Below, one piece after another: positions 26,321 through 34,053 of a stretch of 44,845 bases of DNA. The notes below the pieces were generated by a model. The model saw only the letters and a program-made list of their open reading frames with translations. It was not told where the DNA came from and did no database searches. The position numbers and the translations under genes were made by a program. The stretch spans positions 1-44,845 of the forward strand of contig CAZBJH010000017.1 of the NCBI GenBank assembly GCA_964492185.1, written 5' to 3'. How positions within the stretch are numbered: the stretch's first letter is position 1; the number at the start of each line of letters is the position of its first letter. The stretch comes from JAFGSZ01 sp964492185 (GTDB lineage Bacteria; Bacteroidota; Bacteroidia; Bacteroidales; UBA10428).

Positions 26321-27514
26321 ATGAACTTACACGAATACCAGGCAAAGGCAATTTTAAAACAATATGGCGTTGCTGTTCCTTTGGGGATTATGATTGAAAA
26401 TCCACAGGAAGCAATCCTTGCAGCAATAAAAATAAAAGAAAAAACCGGGGTAGACAACTGGGCTGTTAAAGCCCAGATACATGCCGGGGGAAGAGGGAAA
26501 GGCGGTGGGGTTAAAATTGCCGGATCACCGGAAAAGGCAGCACAGTATGCTGAAGAAATAATCGGGATGCAGCTTGTAACGCATCAAACAGGACCAATAG
26601 GTAAAAAAGTCCGCAAAGTACTTGTTGAACAAAGCATATACTATCCGGGTGAAAACAAAATTGAAGAATACTATATGAGCATATTACTGAACAGACAGAC
26701 CGGTAAAAATATTATAATGTATTCATCCCGGGGAGGTGTAGACATTGAATCGGTTGCCCAAAAAACGCCTCGTCTTATTTTCCGTGAAGAAATAGAACCG
26801 GGGATCGGACTTCAGGCATTCCAGGCGAGAAAGATAGCTTTCAATCTTAAACTTTCAGGTAAAGCATATAAAGAAATGGTCCGGTTCGTTGTCGCCTTGT
26901 ATAATGCTTATGAAAAAAGTGATGCTTCATTACTGGAGATCAATCCTGTTTTTAAAACATCTGATGATCTGGTGCTTGCAGCCGATTCAAAGATCAGGAT
27001 CGATGATAATGCCCTTTTCAGGCATAAAGAATATGCTGAAATGAGGGATCTGAATGAAGAAGATCCTGCAGAAGTTGAAGCCTCCCGGCATAATCTGAAT
27101 TTTATCAAGCTTAGTGGTAATGTTGGCTGTATGGTGAACGGAGCAGGCCTTGCAATGGCAACAATGGACATAATTAAACTATCCGGCGGGGATCCGGCCA
27201 ACTTTCTGGATGTAGGCGGCACTGCCAGTGCCGGGACAGTTGAAGCCGGCTTCCGGATCATTCTTAAAGATCCTGACGTGAAAGCGATCCTTATTAATAT
27301 ATTCGGAGGTATCGTCAGGTGTGACAGGGTGGCGCAGGGTATAGTAGATGCTTATAAATCAATAGGAGATATCAAAATTCCCTTGATTATCCGCCTGCAG
27401 GGTACCAATGCTAAAGGAGGAAAAAAAATAATTGACGAATCGGGACTAAAAGTACATTCTGCCATAACCCTCCGGGAAGCTGCCGGCCTCGTTAAAACAG
27501 TAACCATTAAATAG
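26321..27514 (+). CDS. sucC: Succinyl-CoA synthetase (ADP/GDP-forming) beta subunit
   Basis: The nucleotide-binding subunit of the TCA-cycle enzyme that makes succinyl-CoA or, in reverse, ATP/GTP. The 397 residues show the ATP-grasp part (MNLHEYQAKAILKQYG; IHAGGRGKGGGVKIA near residue 50) and the C-terminal ligase domain (GGDPANFLDVGGTAS; LINIFGGIVRCDRVAQGI). The alpha subunit gene sucD, usually next door, is absent here and must lie elsewhere. The stop codon TAG is formed by one T of the gene and the first two bases of a repeat element (see 27513-27726). The protein ends at about the normal place for the family. Confidence 0.95.
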   Translation: MNLHEYQAKAILKQYGVAVPLGIMIENPQEAILAAIKIKEKTGVDNWAVKAQIHAGGRGKGGGVKIAGSPEKAAQYAEEIIGMQLVTHQTGPIGKKVRKVLVEQSIYYPGENKIEEYYMSILLNRQTGKNIIMYSSRGGVDIESVAQKTPRLIFREEIEPGIGLQAFQARKIAFNLKLSGKAYKEMVRFVVALYNAYEKSDASLLEINPVFKTSDDLVLAADSKIRIDDNALFRHKEYAEMRDLNEEDPAEVEASRHNLNFIKLSGNVGCMVNGAGLAMATMDIIKLSGGDPANFLDVGGTASAGTVEAGFRIILKDPDVKAILINIFGGIVRCDRVAQGIVDAYKSIGDIKIPLIIRLQGTNAKGGKKIIDESGLKVHSAITLREAAGLVKTVTIK

Positions 27515-27726
27515 TGTCTGTCCATAAAGTCCCATTTGCCGCGTTACGCTTGTCCTAAAATTGCTCATTAAGTAAACTATCATATGTCTCAAGTTTGTGA
27601 CTTATAGCTCTCGCGTTTTCGAACCGCGCCAGCCTTGCTGGATTTGCTGGCGCGGATTTGTAATCCGTGCCTGTATTATTTTGCCATGGCCAATTAAACA
27701 TTTTGCCAACTTTATTGACAGACTCT
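27513..27726 (-). mobile_element. MITE-like element, type I mosaic (214 bp)
   Basis: The ends AGTGTCTGTCCATAAAGTCC and GACAGACTCT match the type I element in reverse orientation, including its arm (CATGGCCAATTAAACATTTT). The middle is longer and different, with a palindromic GGCGCGGATTTGTAATCCGTGCC-like stretch. Flanks AAAT (27509-27512) and AATT (27727-27730) are a near-match target duplication. It begins inside the sucC stop codon. Confidence 0.65.
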
Positions 27727-27730
27727 AATT

Positions 27731-27966
27731 AGGGACTGCTGAAAAATACGAAATGAATTTATATTCAAAACAATACGGTAAATTATTTTTTGCAAAGTGC
27801 AAGGATTTTGACGCATATTGATAAAATCTTTTCCATTTATTATGAATTATATTTCGTTAGTCTGTAATACATCATCTACCGCGTTGGATGCAGCTCGCGG
27901 TATTCTTATACAACTTCGCTTTGCCGCCTTGTATCTGATGCACTACAGACTTTTTCAGCAGGCCCT
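27731..27966. mobile_element. Second MITE-like element (236 bp) with 16-bp inverted ends
   Basis: AGGGACTGCTGAAAAA at the left and its near-perfect inverse (AGGGCCTGCTGAAAAA read from the right) are terminal inverted repeats with 15 of 16 matches. Inside are two further inverted pairs: ACGAAATGAATTTATA with an inverse near 27840-27857, and AGTCTGTAATACATCATC with an inverse before the right end. There is no ORF. It abuts the preceding element (4 bp apart) and ends 8 bp before the CDGSH gene stop. Confidence 0.65.
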
Positions 27967-27974
27967 GTTTATTT

Positions 27975-28454
27975 CTACCCGGAAAAATTAATCTTACTGT
28001 GTGTGCCGTCACAAAACGGCATCTTTCCGGAATGCCCGCATCTGCAGAAAGATACCATTTTCATTGTATTGATCTCATTTCCATCGGGACCGGTGATCTT
28101 AAAATTACCTTTCACGATCAGCGGTCCTCCTTTCATTACCCTGATAGTTGTGGGAACATCATTATCACCCTCACCCTTAACCGGTCTTTCACGCTTACCT
28201 GCACTTTGTTTATGCTCCCCGTCTTTATTGTATTTATAAGTGAGTGCATCGGTAGGGCACATCTTCACAACATCTATGATCCGTTCGGAGGATGCTCCAT
28301 TCATGTTCACCCATGGCCTTTTTCTGGGATTAAACACCTCTATCAGTTCTTTATAACAGGTTGTCGCGTGAATACACTTTCCAGGCTGCCAAAAAACAGA
28401 TATTTCACCGTTTGAATATTCCCTGTTATTAGGATCATTATAATCACTGCTCAT
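27975..28454 (-). CDS. Iron-sulfur protein: mono-cluster ferredoxin-like domain plus CDGSH domain
   Basis: A 159-residue fusion. The N-terminal half (about 10-75) resembles the YjdI-type 4Fe-4S domain, with C27, C33 and C66 (MCPTDAL). The C-terminal half is a CDGSH iron-sulfur domain with ligands C137, C139, C148 and H152 (CRCGHSGKMPFCDGTH), which bind a 2Fe-2S cluster. The partner and function are unknown; such proteins are thought to act in redox or iron handling. It stands alone between repeat elements. Confidence 0.88.
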   Translation of the reverse strand: MSSDYNDPNNREYSNGEISVFWQPGKCIHATTCYKELIEVFNPRKRPWVNMNGASSERIIDVVKMCPTDALTYKYNKDGEHKQSAGKRERPVKGEGDNDVPTTIRVMKGGPLIVKGNFKITGPDGNEINTMKMVSFCRCGHSGKMPFCDGTHSKINFSG

Positions 28455-28587
28455 AATTGAATAAAATTAATATTAAAATCCATATTATTATAATAGAACC
28501 GGTAAATCAATTAAACGCATTATTAATTCATAATAATCATAAAACATTCATAATTTTTTTTCGTTTAAGAAAACGAGGAAATAAACT

Positions 28588-28730
28588 ATAGTCTGTCAAT
28601 AAACTCGTAGTGTTTGTTCAGAATGTTCAGGATCAAGGTGCGTGATCATTTTAAACCGCGGTATATTATAGTATTTGAAGATTTAAAATGTGAATAGCAA
28701 CGCGGATATCGGACATTATGGAAAGACGCT
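28588..28730 (+). mobile_element. MITE-like element, type II short form (143 bp)
   Basis: Has the type II arm (AGTCTGTCAATAAACTCGT) and both inner ends but lacks about 55 bp of the middle compared with the 196-bp copies; the copy at the window end has the same deletion. It is flanked by AACT (28584-28587 and 28731-28734), extendable to AACTAT on both sides. It lies just upstream of the DUF4294 gene. Confidence 0.75.
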
Positions 28731-28747
28731 AACTATGTCTATACTTT

Positions 28748-29353
28748 ATGCAGAATAATTTATTAAAATCAGGGAGCTTTCTTTTTTTTGTTTTTTCTTT
28801 TGCATGTGCATATTCACAGGATTCGCTGCATATGGAAAACACAAATGTACTGAGCGGGGTAATTGTCGATGGTGACACTATTTTTCTTGCAAGTATAGAA
28901 GAAGTATATATTTTCCCCCGGCACAGGTTTAGCTCCCGGCGTGATATGAGAAGATACGAACGACTTATCCGCAATGTTAAACGTGCATATCCCTACGCGA
29001 TTATTGCCAGTGAAACACTTGAAGATATTGCCATGCATACCGTTTCGATGAAAAATGAAAAGGAAAGAAAAAAATATATCAAGGAACGGGAGAAGGAGTT
29101 ATTTGATAAATATGAAGATGAACTAAAGAAACTAACAATAACACAAGGAAAAATACTGATTAAACTCATCGACAGGGAAACAGGAGATACATCTTATGAC
29201 CTTGTGAAAGAACTGAGGGGTTCATTTTCCGCGTTTTTCTGGCAGACTTTAGCACGAATATTTGGCTCTAACCTGAAATCGGAATTCGATCCCCATGGCG
29301 AAGATAAACTCCTGAATGAAATAGTTATTCTTATTGAAGCCGGTCAGCTCTGA
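28748..29353 (+). CDS. DUF4294 family protein, probably exported
   Basis: A 201-residue protein with an N-terminal signal peptide (about 1-24, ending FACAYSQ). The DUF4294 core follows: VDGDTIFLASIEEVYIFPRHRFSSRRDMRRYERLIRNVKRAYPYA (shown here in part), then a long charged helix rich in K and E, and SFSAFFWQTLARIFG-type C-terminal sequence. Function is unknown and the family is largely confined to Bacteroidota. It is monocistronic. A repeat element ends 17 bp before the ATG, and no TAnnTTTG box lies between, so its promoter may be inside or replaced by the repeat. Confidence 0.85.
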   Translation: MQNNLLKSGSFLFFVFSFACAYSQDSLHMENTNVLSGVIVDGDTIFLASIEEVYIFPRHRFSSRRDMRRYERLIRNVKRAYPYAIIASETLEDIAMHTVSMKNEKERKKYIKEREKELFDKYEDELKKLTITQGKILIKLIDRETGDTSYDLVKELRGSFSAFFWQTLARIFGSNLKSEFDPHGEDKLLNEIVILIEAGQL

Positions 29354-29507
29354 CACACACCGACCAATATTAAAAAAAGTTCTGCAGCATCTTTTGTTAA
29401 CTGTAAAACTACTCCCCTGAACTCACCCGGGCAGGCTTTTTGATCATTTAATCCTGTTTTACCGGTTCAGGAATTCAACAACTCCCCGGTTGAACAATTC
29501 AGTAATT

Positions 29508-29672
29508 AGTGTTTGTCCATAAAGTCACATTTGCCGCGTTACGCTTGTCCTAAAATTGCTCATTTACGACTGGTAAACTCCGCGTTTTCGGACCGCGCGA
29601 GCCTTGCAAATGGAACTTTCTGAACAGACACATGGCTAGTTAAATATTTTGCCCACTTTATAGACAGACACT
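29508..29672 (-). mobile_element. MITE-like element, type I (165 bp)
   Basis: AGTGTTTGTCC at the left and GACAGACACT at the right; AATT is duplicated at 29504-29507 and 29673-29676. It has the same length as the copy at 32857-33021 in the other orientation. There is no ORF. The 326 bp between the DUF4294 gene and ElbB contain nothing else that I recognise. Confidence 0.8.
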
Positions 29673-29679
29673 AATTATA

Positions 29680-30348
29680 CTATCCCTGATCTTCTGTCAT
29701 CTTCATTATAGCCTTCACAACATTCTCTGCCCCTTCTGCTACCTGAACGATATTAGCATCAAGCATATAGCATGGAGTTGTAACGGTCCTGTATTTATGA
29801 TCAATCACAATTTCGCCATGACTTGTCCTTTTATGTCGCCCGCCCATCTTTGTAATCGCCTGTTCAGTGTCTTTATCATCTCCTATTGTAACTTCAACAT
29901 TATCAATCAAATTGGCAAGTAATACCGGTGAAATGCATAAGGCCCCAATGGGTTTACCTGCATTGACCATTGCACTGATAACATTTTTTACTTCATCAAT
30001 AACCTTACTCTTAGAGCCTTTAAAAGCAAAATCGGATAAATTTTTTGCAACACCAAAACCGCCGGGAAAGATAACTGCATCATATTGCCCGGCATTGAAT
30101 TCACTCAACGGACTGATCTGTCCCCTGGCTATACGGGCGGATTCCACCAGAACATTCCTTTGTTCGCTCATCTCCTCTCCTGTTAAATGATTGACAACAT
30201 GATATTGGGTAATATCAGGGGCAAATATCACATAATCCCCCCCGCTCTTCTTAATGGCATAAAGAGTCATGGTGGCTTCATGGATCTCAGAGCCATCAAG
30301 GACTCCGCATCCTGAAAGCACTACTGCTATCCTGTTTGTTCGTACCAT
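29680..30348 (-). CDS. elbB: ElbB-like glyoxalase / DJ-1-PfpI family protein
   Basis: A 222-residue class I glutamine-amidotransferase-fold protein. The N-terminus (RIAVVLSGCGVLDGSEIHEA), DAVIFPGGFGVAKNLSDFAFKG and the nucleophile elbow IGALCISPVLLANL match ElbB (isoprenoid biosynthesis protein with amidotransferase-like domain), which has glyoxalase activity in E. coli. The start was set at 30348 because the upstream 14 codons (from 30390) are not family-like. It is monocistronic and divergent from thpR. Confidence 0.9.
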   Translation of the reverse strand: MVRTNRIAVVLSGCGVLDGSEIHEATMTLYAIKKSGGDYVIFAPDITQYHVVNHLTGEEMSEQRNVLVESARIARGQISPLSEFNAGQYDAVIFPGGFGVAKNLSDFAFKGSKSKVIDEVKNVISAMVNAGKPIGALCISPVLLANLIDNVEVTIGDDKDTEQAITKMGGRHKRTSHGEIVIDHKYRTVTTPCYMLDANIVQVAEGAENVVKAIMKMTEDQG

Positions 30349-30442
30349 AATTCCGAATTTTATTATATTTATTCTTATTTGTTTTGTCAATCTAATTTAA
30401 GAATCATTACTAATTTAGTCAATAAACAAACGAAGAATTATC

Positions 30443-31003
30443 ATGCACCGGACTTTTCTGGCAATCAACATACCGGTATCAGCCTTAATGACAGGTTGTA
30501 TACAGGACCTGAAAAAACAACTGAATAACGAAAGGATCAAATGGGTCTCTCCTTCGCGGTTTCATATCACCTTGAAATTTCTGGGAAATATCTCATCCTC
30601 TGCAATTGAAGGAATCAATGACAGGCTGGAAAATATTACCGGCCTGTATCAGCCAATACATATTACTGTTTCCGGGATGGGTGTATTTAGAAGTATTCAT
30701 CATCCCCGTGTATTATGGATGGGAATAAATGCAGATGACAGCCTGAAAGGTATGCATAAACAACTTGAAGAAGCATTGCAGGAATTTGGTTTTGAAAAAA
30801 CAGACAAACCATTTCACCCGCATCTCACACTGGGAAGAATTAAGGTCATTAACAATACTGAACTGCTTGGTGATTTGATAGAGAAATACAAAACAACACT
30901 TTTCAGCAGTGTTGTGGTAAATGAATTAATTTTCTATGAAAGCATCCTGCGGCAGACCGGCCCGGAATATATCGTATTACAAAAACATCCGCTGGGAGTA
31001 TGA
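30443..31003 (+). CDS. thpR: RNA 2',3'-cyclic phosphodiesterase (2H family)
   Basis: Hydrolyses 2',3'-cyclic phosphate ends on RNA; formerly called 2'-5' RNA ligase. The two HxT motifs that define the 2H superfamily are H41-I-T43 (FHITLKFLG) and H127-L-T129 (FHPHLTLGRI), about 85 residues apart. Length of 186 residues is normal. It is followed by a short palindromic repeat and then the convergent WcaJ-like gene. Confidence 0.93.
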   Translation: MHRTFLAINIPVSALMTGCIQDLKKQLNNERIKWVSPSRFHITLKFLGNISSSAIEGINDRLENITGLYQPIHITVSGMGVFRSIHHPRVLWMGINADDSLKGMHKQLEEALQEFGFEKTDKPFHPHLTLGRIKVINNTELLGDLIEKYKTTLFSSVVVNELIFYESILRQTGPEYIVLQKHPLGV

Positions 31004-31015
31004 TATACCCTGTAC

Positions 31016-31117
31016 TGAAATATTCATGCGTCAGGTTTTCTCATTTCGGGCACAAGGCTGGAGTCATACGCCAGTAATAAGGCTGGCACGACGAAAACCT
31101 TCCCTGAAATATACGCG
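31016..31117. repeat. Palindromic intergenic repeat (REP-like), same family as 11054-11076
   Basis: Two imperfect hairpins: outer arms GAAATATTCATGCG... and ...GAAATATACGCG with CAGGTTTTC / GAAAACCTTCCCTG, and an inner pair CTGGAGTCATACGCCAG next to GCCAGTAATAAGGCTGGC. It fills the whole gap between two convergent genes and may double as a bidirectional terminator. Its reverse strand shares the GGAAGGTTTTCGT core with the repeat near 11066. Confidence 0.55.
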
Positions 31118-31120
31118 ATT

Positions 31121-32536
31121 TTAAATCCCCTTTCCTTTAAACAATATCATAAATGTATAGATCAATATCTTAAAATCTACATAAAGGGACATATTTTCAA
31201 TATAAAGAAGATCATATTTCATTCGTGAGATCATCTGATCAACATTTTCAGCATATCCGTATTTTATCTGCCCCCATGAAGTTATCCCCGGCTTTACCTT
31301 TAACAAATGAACATAATGCGGAGCTCTGTCAACAATCCTGTCAATAAAATATTTTCTTTCCGGCCGCGGACCGACTAGAGACATATCTCCCTTTAAAACA
31401 TTATAGAAGTTGGGTAATTCATCCATCCGGTATTTTCTCATAAACCTTCCGAAACGAGTGATCCTGGGATCATTTCTCGAAGAAAGCTCAGGTCCGTTTT
31501 GTTCTGCACCAATATACATGGACCGGAATTTATAAATACGAAAAGGTTTTCCATAACGTCCTATCCTCTCGTGGCTGTAAAAAACTGGACCTTTGGAAGA
31601 CATTCTGACTCCTGTCATTAAAAATATAAACAGGGGGGATGAGATGACCAGGGCAAGAAAAGAAACCACTATATCAATGAGATGTTTCATGTTTTCCTGC
31701 CATGCAGGCATCAGTTGATGCGATATTTGAATAAGAGGTATCCCAATAATAGCAGACATCTTTACCTTCCCCGTAAGAATATCATACATACTTGGAATAG
31801 CTTTGACAACAACATCCGTATCAATCAGCTTATTGATAATACCACCGATCTTATCATGTTCTGACGACTCCAGTGCAATGATCACTTCCTGAACATTACA
31901 GGTTAAAATAACATCTTTCAGATCATCAATATTGCCCAAATGTTCGAGATGGTCTTCAAGCAAATAATTGGGATTGGAATTTACATTCAGGAAACCGATA
32001 AATTTATTTCCCGTACTTCGCGACTGGTTTTCAATATCATTATAAATCTCAAGTGCTTTCTCATTTCCGCCGACGAGCAAAGTATTAAAACCAATTTCAC
32101 GCCTGTGTATCTTATGCGTTGTACGTGTTGTGATAATTAGCCTGGGAATATAGGTCACAATAAAATGAACGGAAAAAAGTACGAAAAACGAAGCGTAATA
32201 ATTCGAATAGGAATCTATTGTATCATCTAGTATCAATGCAAAAAACAATACCAACACACCCAGAAATGTAATACCCACTGTTTGCCATAATTCAGCCAGC
32301 CTTGATTTACGGAATACATCCTTATAATACCCTGATGCATAATAAAGCAATAGCCAGAAAAAAGGAATTAGGATCAATCCCGCATAAAACCTGGCGCCAA
32401 GCTCAATGGGAACAGTATAACCAAATTTTAAGGGTTCAATATATGCCTTCCTGAATAAGTAAAATCCCCCCCAACTTAATCCGGCAGCAATGTAATCGGA
32501 TACAAGATATTTGAGTAATTGAAGTTTTCTGTTCAT
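31121..32536 (-). CDS. Undecaprenyl-phosphate hexose-1-phosphate transferase (WcaJ/PglC-like)
   Basis: A polyprenyl glycosylphosphotransferase that transfers a sugar-1-phosphate to undecaprenyl phosphate, the first step of exopolysaccharide or O-unit assembly. The 471 residues contain four or five N-terminal membrane segments, a CoA-binding-like middle (TLLVGGNEKALEIYNDIE), a re-entrant helix near 285-310, and the C-terminal catalytic domain with YRMDELPNFYNVLKGDMS, SLVGPRPERKYF and VKPGITSWGQIKYGY. There is no glycan cluster around it. Its predicted promoter and the upstream repeats lie between it and the Gfo/Idh-like gene. Confidence 0.93.
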   Translation of the reverse strand: MNRKLQLLKYLVSDYIAAGLSWGGFYLFRKAYIEPLKFGYTVPIELGARFYAGLILIPFFWLLLYYASGYYKDVFRKSRLAELWQTVGITFLGVLVLFFALILDDTIDSYSNYYASFFVLFSVHFIVTYIPRLIITTRTTHKIHRREIGFNTLLVGGNEKALEIYNDIENQSRSTGNKFIGFLNVNSNPNYLLEDHLEHLGNIDDLKDVILTCNVQEVIIALESSEHDKIGGIINKLIDTDVVVKAIPSMYDILTGKVKMSAIIGIPLIQISHQLMPAWQENMKHLIDIVVSFLALVISSPLFIFLMTGVRMSSKGPVFYSHERIGRYGKPFRIYKFRSMYIGAEQNGPELSSRNDPRITRFGRFMRKYRMDELPNFYNVLKGDMSLVGPRPERKYFIDRIVDRAPHYVHLLKVKPGITSWGQIKYGYAENVDQMISRMKYDLLYIENMSLYVDFKILIYTFMILFKGKGI

Positions 32537-32578
32537 TTATTATTCACAATACTGATCATTCCCGCAAAAATCCCGCTA

Positions 32579-32586
32579 CAAAAATA
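32579..32586 (-). promoter_or_regulatory. -7 promoter element (TATTTTTG) for the WcaJ-like gene
   Basis: Minus-strand TAnnTTTG 42 nt before the ATG. This means the gene has its own promoter downstream of the repeat pair and need not depend on the Gfo/Idh-like gene. Confidence 0.5.
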
Positions 32587-32656
32587 TAAATAACTTACTA
32601 AGTAAGAGACTTAATTGAGAAAAATAAAATTACTATTTGATAAACCGGCATTAATC

Positions 32657-32852
32657 AGTGTCTGTCCATAATGTCCGATATCTTCGTTACTGCTCAACCG
32701 AACGAAGTGAGCTCTTGAACACCTTTAAAAATTAAACACGTTGTGAAAACTTTTTAAATCCTCAAATACTTTAGTATACCGCGGTTTAAAATGTTCACGC
32801 GCCTTGATCCCGAACATTCTGAACAAACACTACGAGTTTATTAACTGACACT
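32657..32852 (-). mobile_element. MITE-like element, type II (196 bp), inverted
   Basis: The reverse of the copy at 19228-19423 and of identical length. Its left flank is AATC (32653-32656); its right flank, shared with the next element, is AAAT (32853-32856). No ORF. Internal hairpin sequence is conserved (AATACTTTAGTATA versus AATACTAAAGTATT on the other strand). Confidence 0.8.
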
Positions 32853-32856
32853 AAAT

Positions 32857-33021
32857 AGAGTCTGTCTATAAAGTAGTCAAAATGTTTAACCGGACATGTG
32901 TCTGTTCAGAAGGTTCCATTTGCAAGGCTTGCGCAGTCCGAAAATGCGGAGTTTACTTGTCGTAAATGAGCAATTTTCGGACAAGCGTAACGAAGCAAAT
33001 GGGACTTTATGGACAGACACT
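32857..33021 (+). mobile_element. MITE-like element, type I (165 bp)
   Basis: Starts AGAGTCTGTCTATAAAGT (arm) and ends GGACAGACACT; AATC follows at 33022-33025 and matches the left flank of the neighbouring element at 32653-32656. The AATC on the right overlaps the stop codon of the Gfo/Idh-like gene. The intergenic region 32537-33023 holds nothing else but the promoter at 32579. Confidence 0.8.
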
Positions 33022-33023
33022 AA

Positions 33024-33950
33024 TCATATAGCAATTTCAAGCTTCATTCTTATCAATAGGTCTTTGGCTATCAAATATGCCTTGAACTCTTCTTCAGGAT
33101 TTAACATGTAAACTGATTTGGGCCGGATGACTTCTATAAATTTTGATAATTCACCGGTAAAAGGATCTCTTTTACAGGATTTTATTTTTTCCATCCTGAC
33201 ACTGTTGGCAATAAACCTGTCATGCCTGTTACCGGAATAATGGAAGATCCCTGCTTCCTGTGTTAAAAAGTCAATCTCAATTGTTTTATCAGAATGCACA
33301 AATAAAGCCTGGTGCACATTTTTGTCTGATAATACATTCCATGTTAACGCGGCTACAAGCTGATTATCAAACTCAAACCTTACATTGATCAATTGTAATC
33401 CGTTGGCGGATGACCAGATACTGGTCGGCCTTATCTTTTTTATATTGGAGGCTATCACGGTTATAAGCTCAATATCTTCAACAATACACTCGAATAAACG
33501 TCCTGAGGAAACTGTATGGCCAACGATTACATGTTTGATCTCAATGTACCTCGACTGCTTTATCTGCTCCCACAAGGCATTTACAATACCATTGTATCTT
33601 CCTGTTTGTTTAACCTTTAAAATTATATTAGCTTCAGCGGCAAGATCAATTAATTGAGTGATCTTTTTAACGGAGATAGATGAAGGATTATCTATAAACA
33701 CGTGACGGGAAGCTTTAACGGCTTCCTTGGCCAGTTCATAAAGCATAGTTCCGTTATACAGGAAGATCACCGCTTCACTTCGCCGCACAAGTTCTGACAA
33801 ACCGTCCATTCTGCAAATATCCGGCAAGCCCGGATCACTCTCACCAGCAGGATTAAAATAACCTGATATCTTTAAACCGGAATACTTTTGCAGAACAGGA
33901 ATTACCTGACCAATTTCAATTTCCGATCCAATTATTCCAATATTCTGCAT
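33024..33950 (-). CDS. Gfo/Idh/MocA-like oxidoreductase fold protein, possibly non-catalytic
   Basis: A 308-residue protein with an N-terminal Rossmann-like domain (MQNIGIIGSEIEIGQVIPVL; AVIFLYNGTMLYELAKEAVKASRHVFIDNP) and a C-terminal alpha/beta domain, in the order of Gfo/Idh/MocA enzymes. Two hallmarks are altered: the dinucleotide loop is GIIGSEIEIG in place of GxGxxG, and the EKP motif with its catalytic Lys is D87-N88-P89. It may bind a ligand without redox chemistry. The TGA stop straddles the target duplication of a repeat. It has its own promoter and is divergent from pcm. Confidence 0.7.
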   Translation of the reverse strand: MQNIGIIGSEIEIGQVIPVLQKYSGLKISGYFNPAGESDPGLPDICRMDGLSELVRRSEAVIFLYNGTMLYELAKEAVKASRHVFIDNPSSISVKKITQLIDLAAEANIILKVKQTGRYNGIVNALWEQIKQSRYIEIKHVIVGHTVSSGRLFECIVEDIELITVIASNIKKIRPTSIWSSANGLQLINVRFEFDNQLVAALTWNVLSDKNVHQALFVHSDKTIEIDFLTQEAGIFHYSGNRHDRFIANSVRMEKIKSCKRDPFTGELSKFIEVIRPKSVYMLNPEEEFKAYLIAKDLLIRMKLEIAI

Positions 33951-33966
33951 AGATTACGATTTTTTA

Positions 33967-33974
33967 CAAACATA
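33967..33974 (-). promoter_or_regulatory. -7 promoter element (TATGTTTG) for the Gfo/Idh-like gene
   Basis: Minus-strand TAnnTTTG 16 nt before the ATG at 33950. Confidence 0.55.
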
Positions 33975-34020
33975 ATTTTTTTCAATATTGATTTTATTTT
34001 TTTTGCTATAACTTATCAAC

Positions 34021-34028
34021 TATTTTTG
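34021..34028 (+). promoter_or_regulatory. -7 promoter element (TATTTTTG) for pcm
   Basis: Perfect TAnnTTTG 25 nt before the pcm ATG; TTG at 34003-34005 is closer than ideal (15 bp) for a -33 element. Confidence 0.5.
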
Positions 34029-34053
34029 CCCTGTAATATCACAATACCTGATA

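Noticed and set aside
30349..30390. 14-residue N-terminal extension of ElbB
   Set aside because: It is not family-like, and the ATG at 30348 starts directly before the conserved domain.
27513..33021. CRISPR array suggested by repeated sequences
   Set aside because: Repeats are 125-214 bp, dispersed kilobases apart in both orientations, with no regular spacers and no cas genes.
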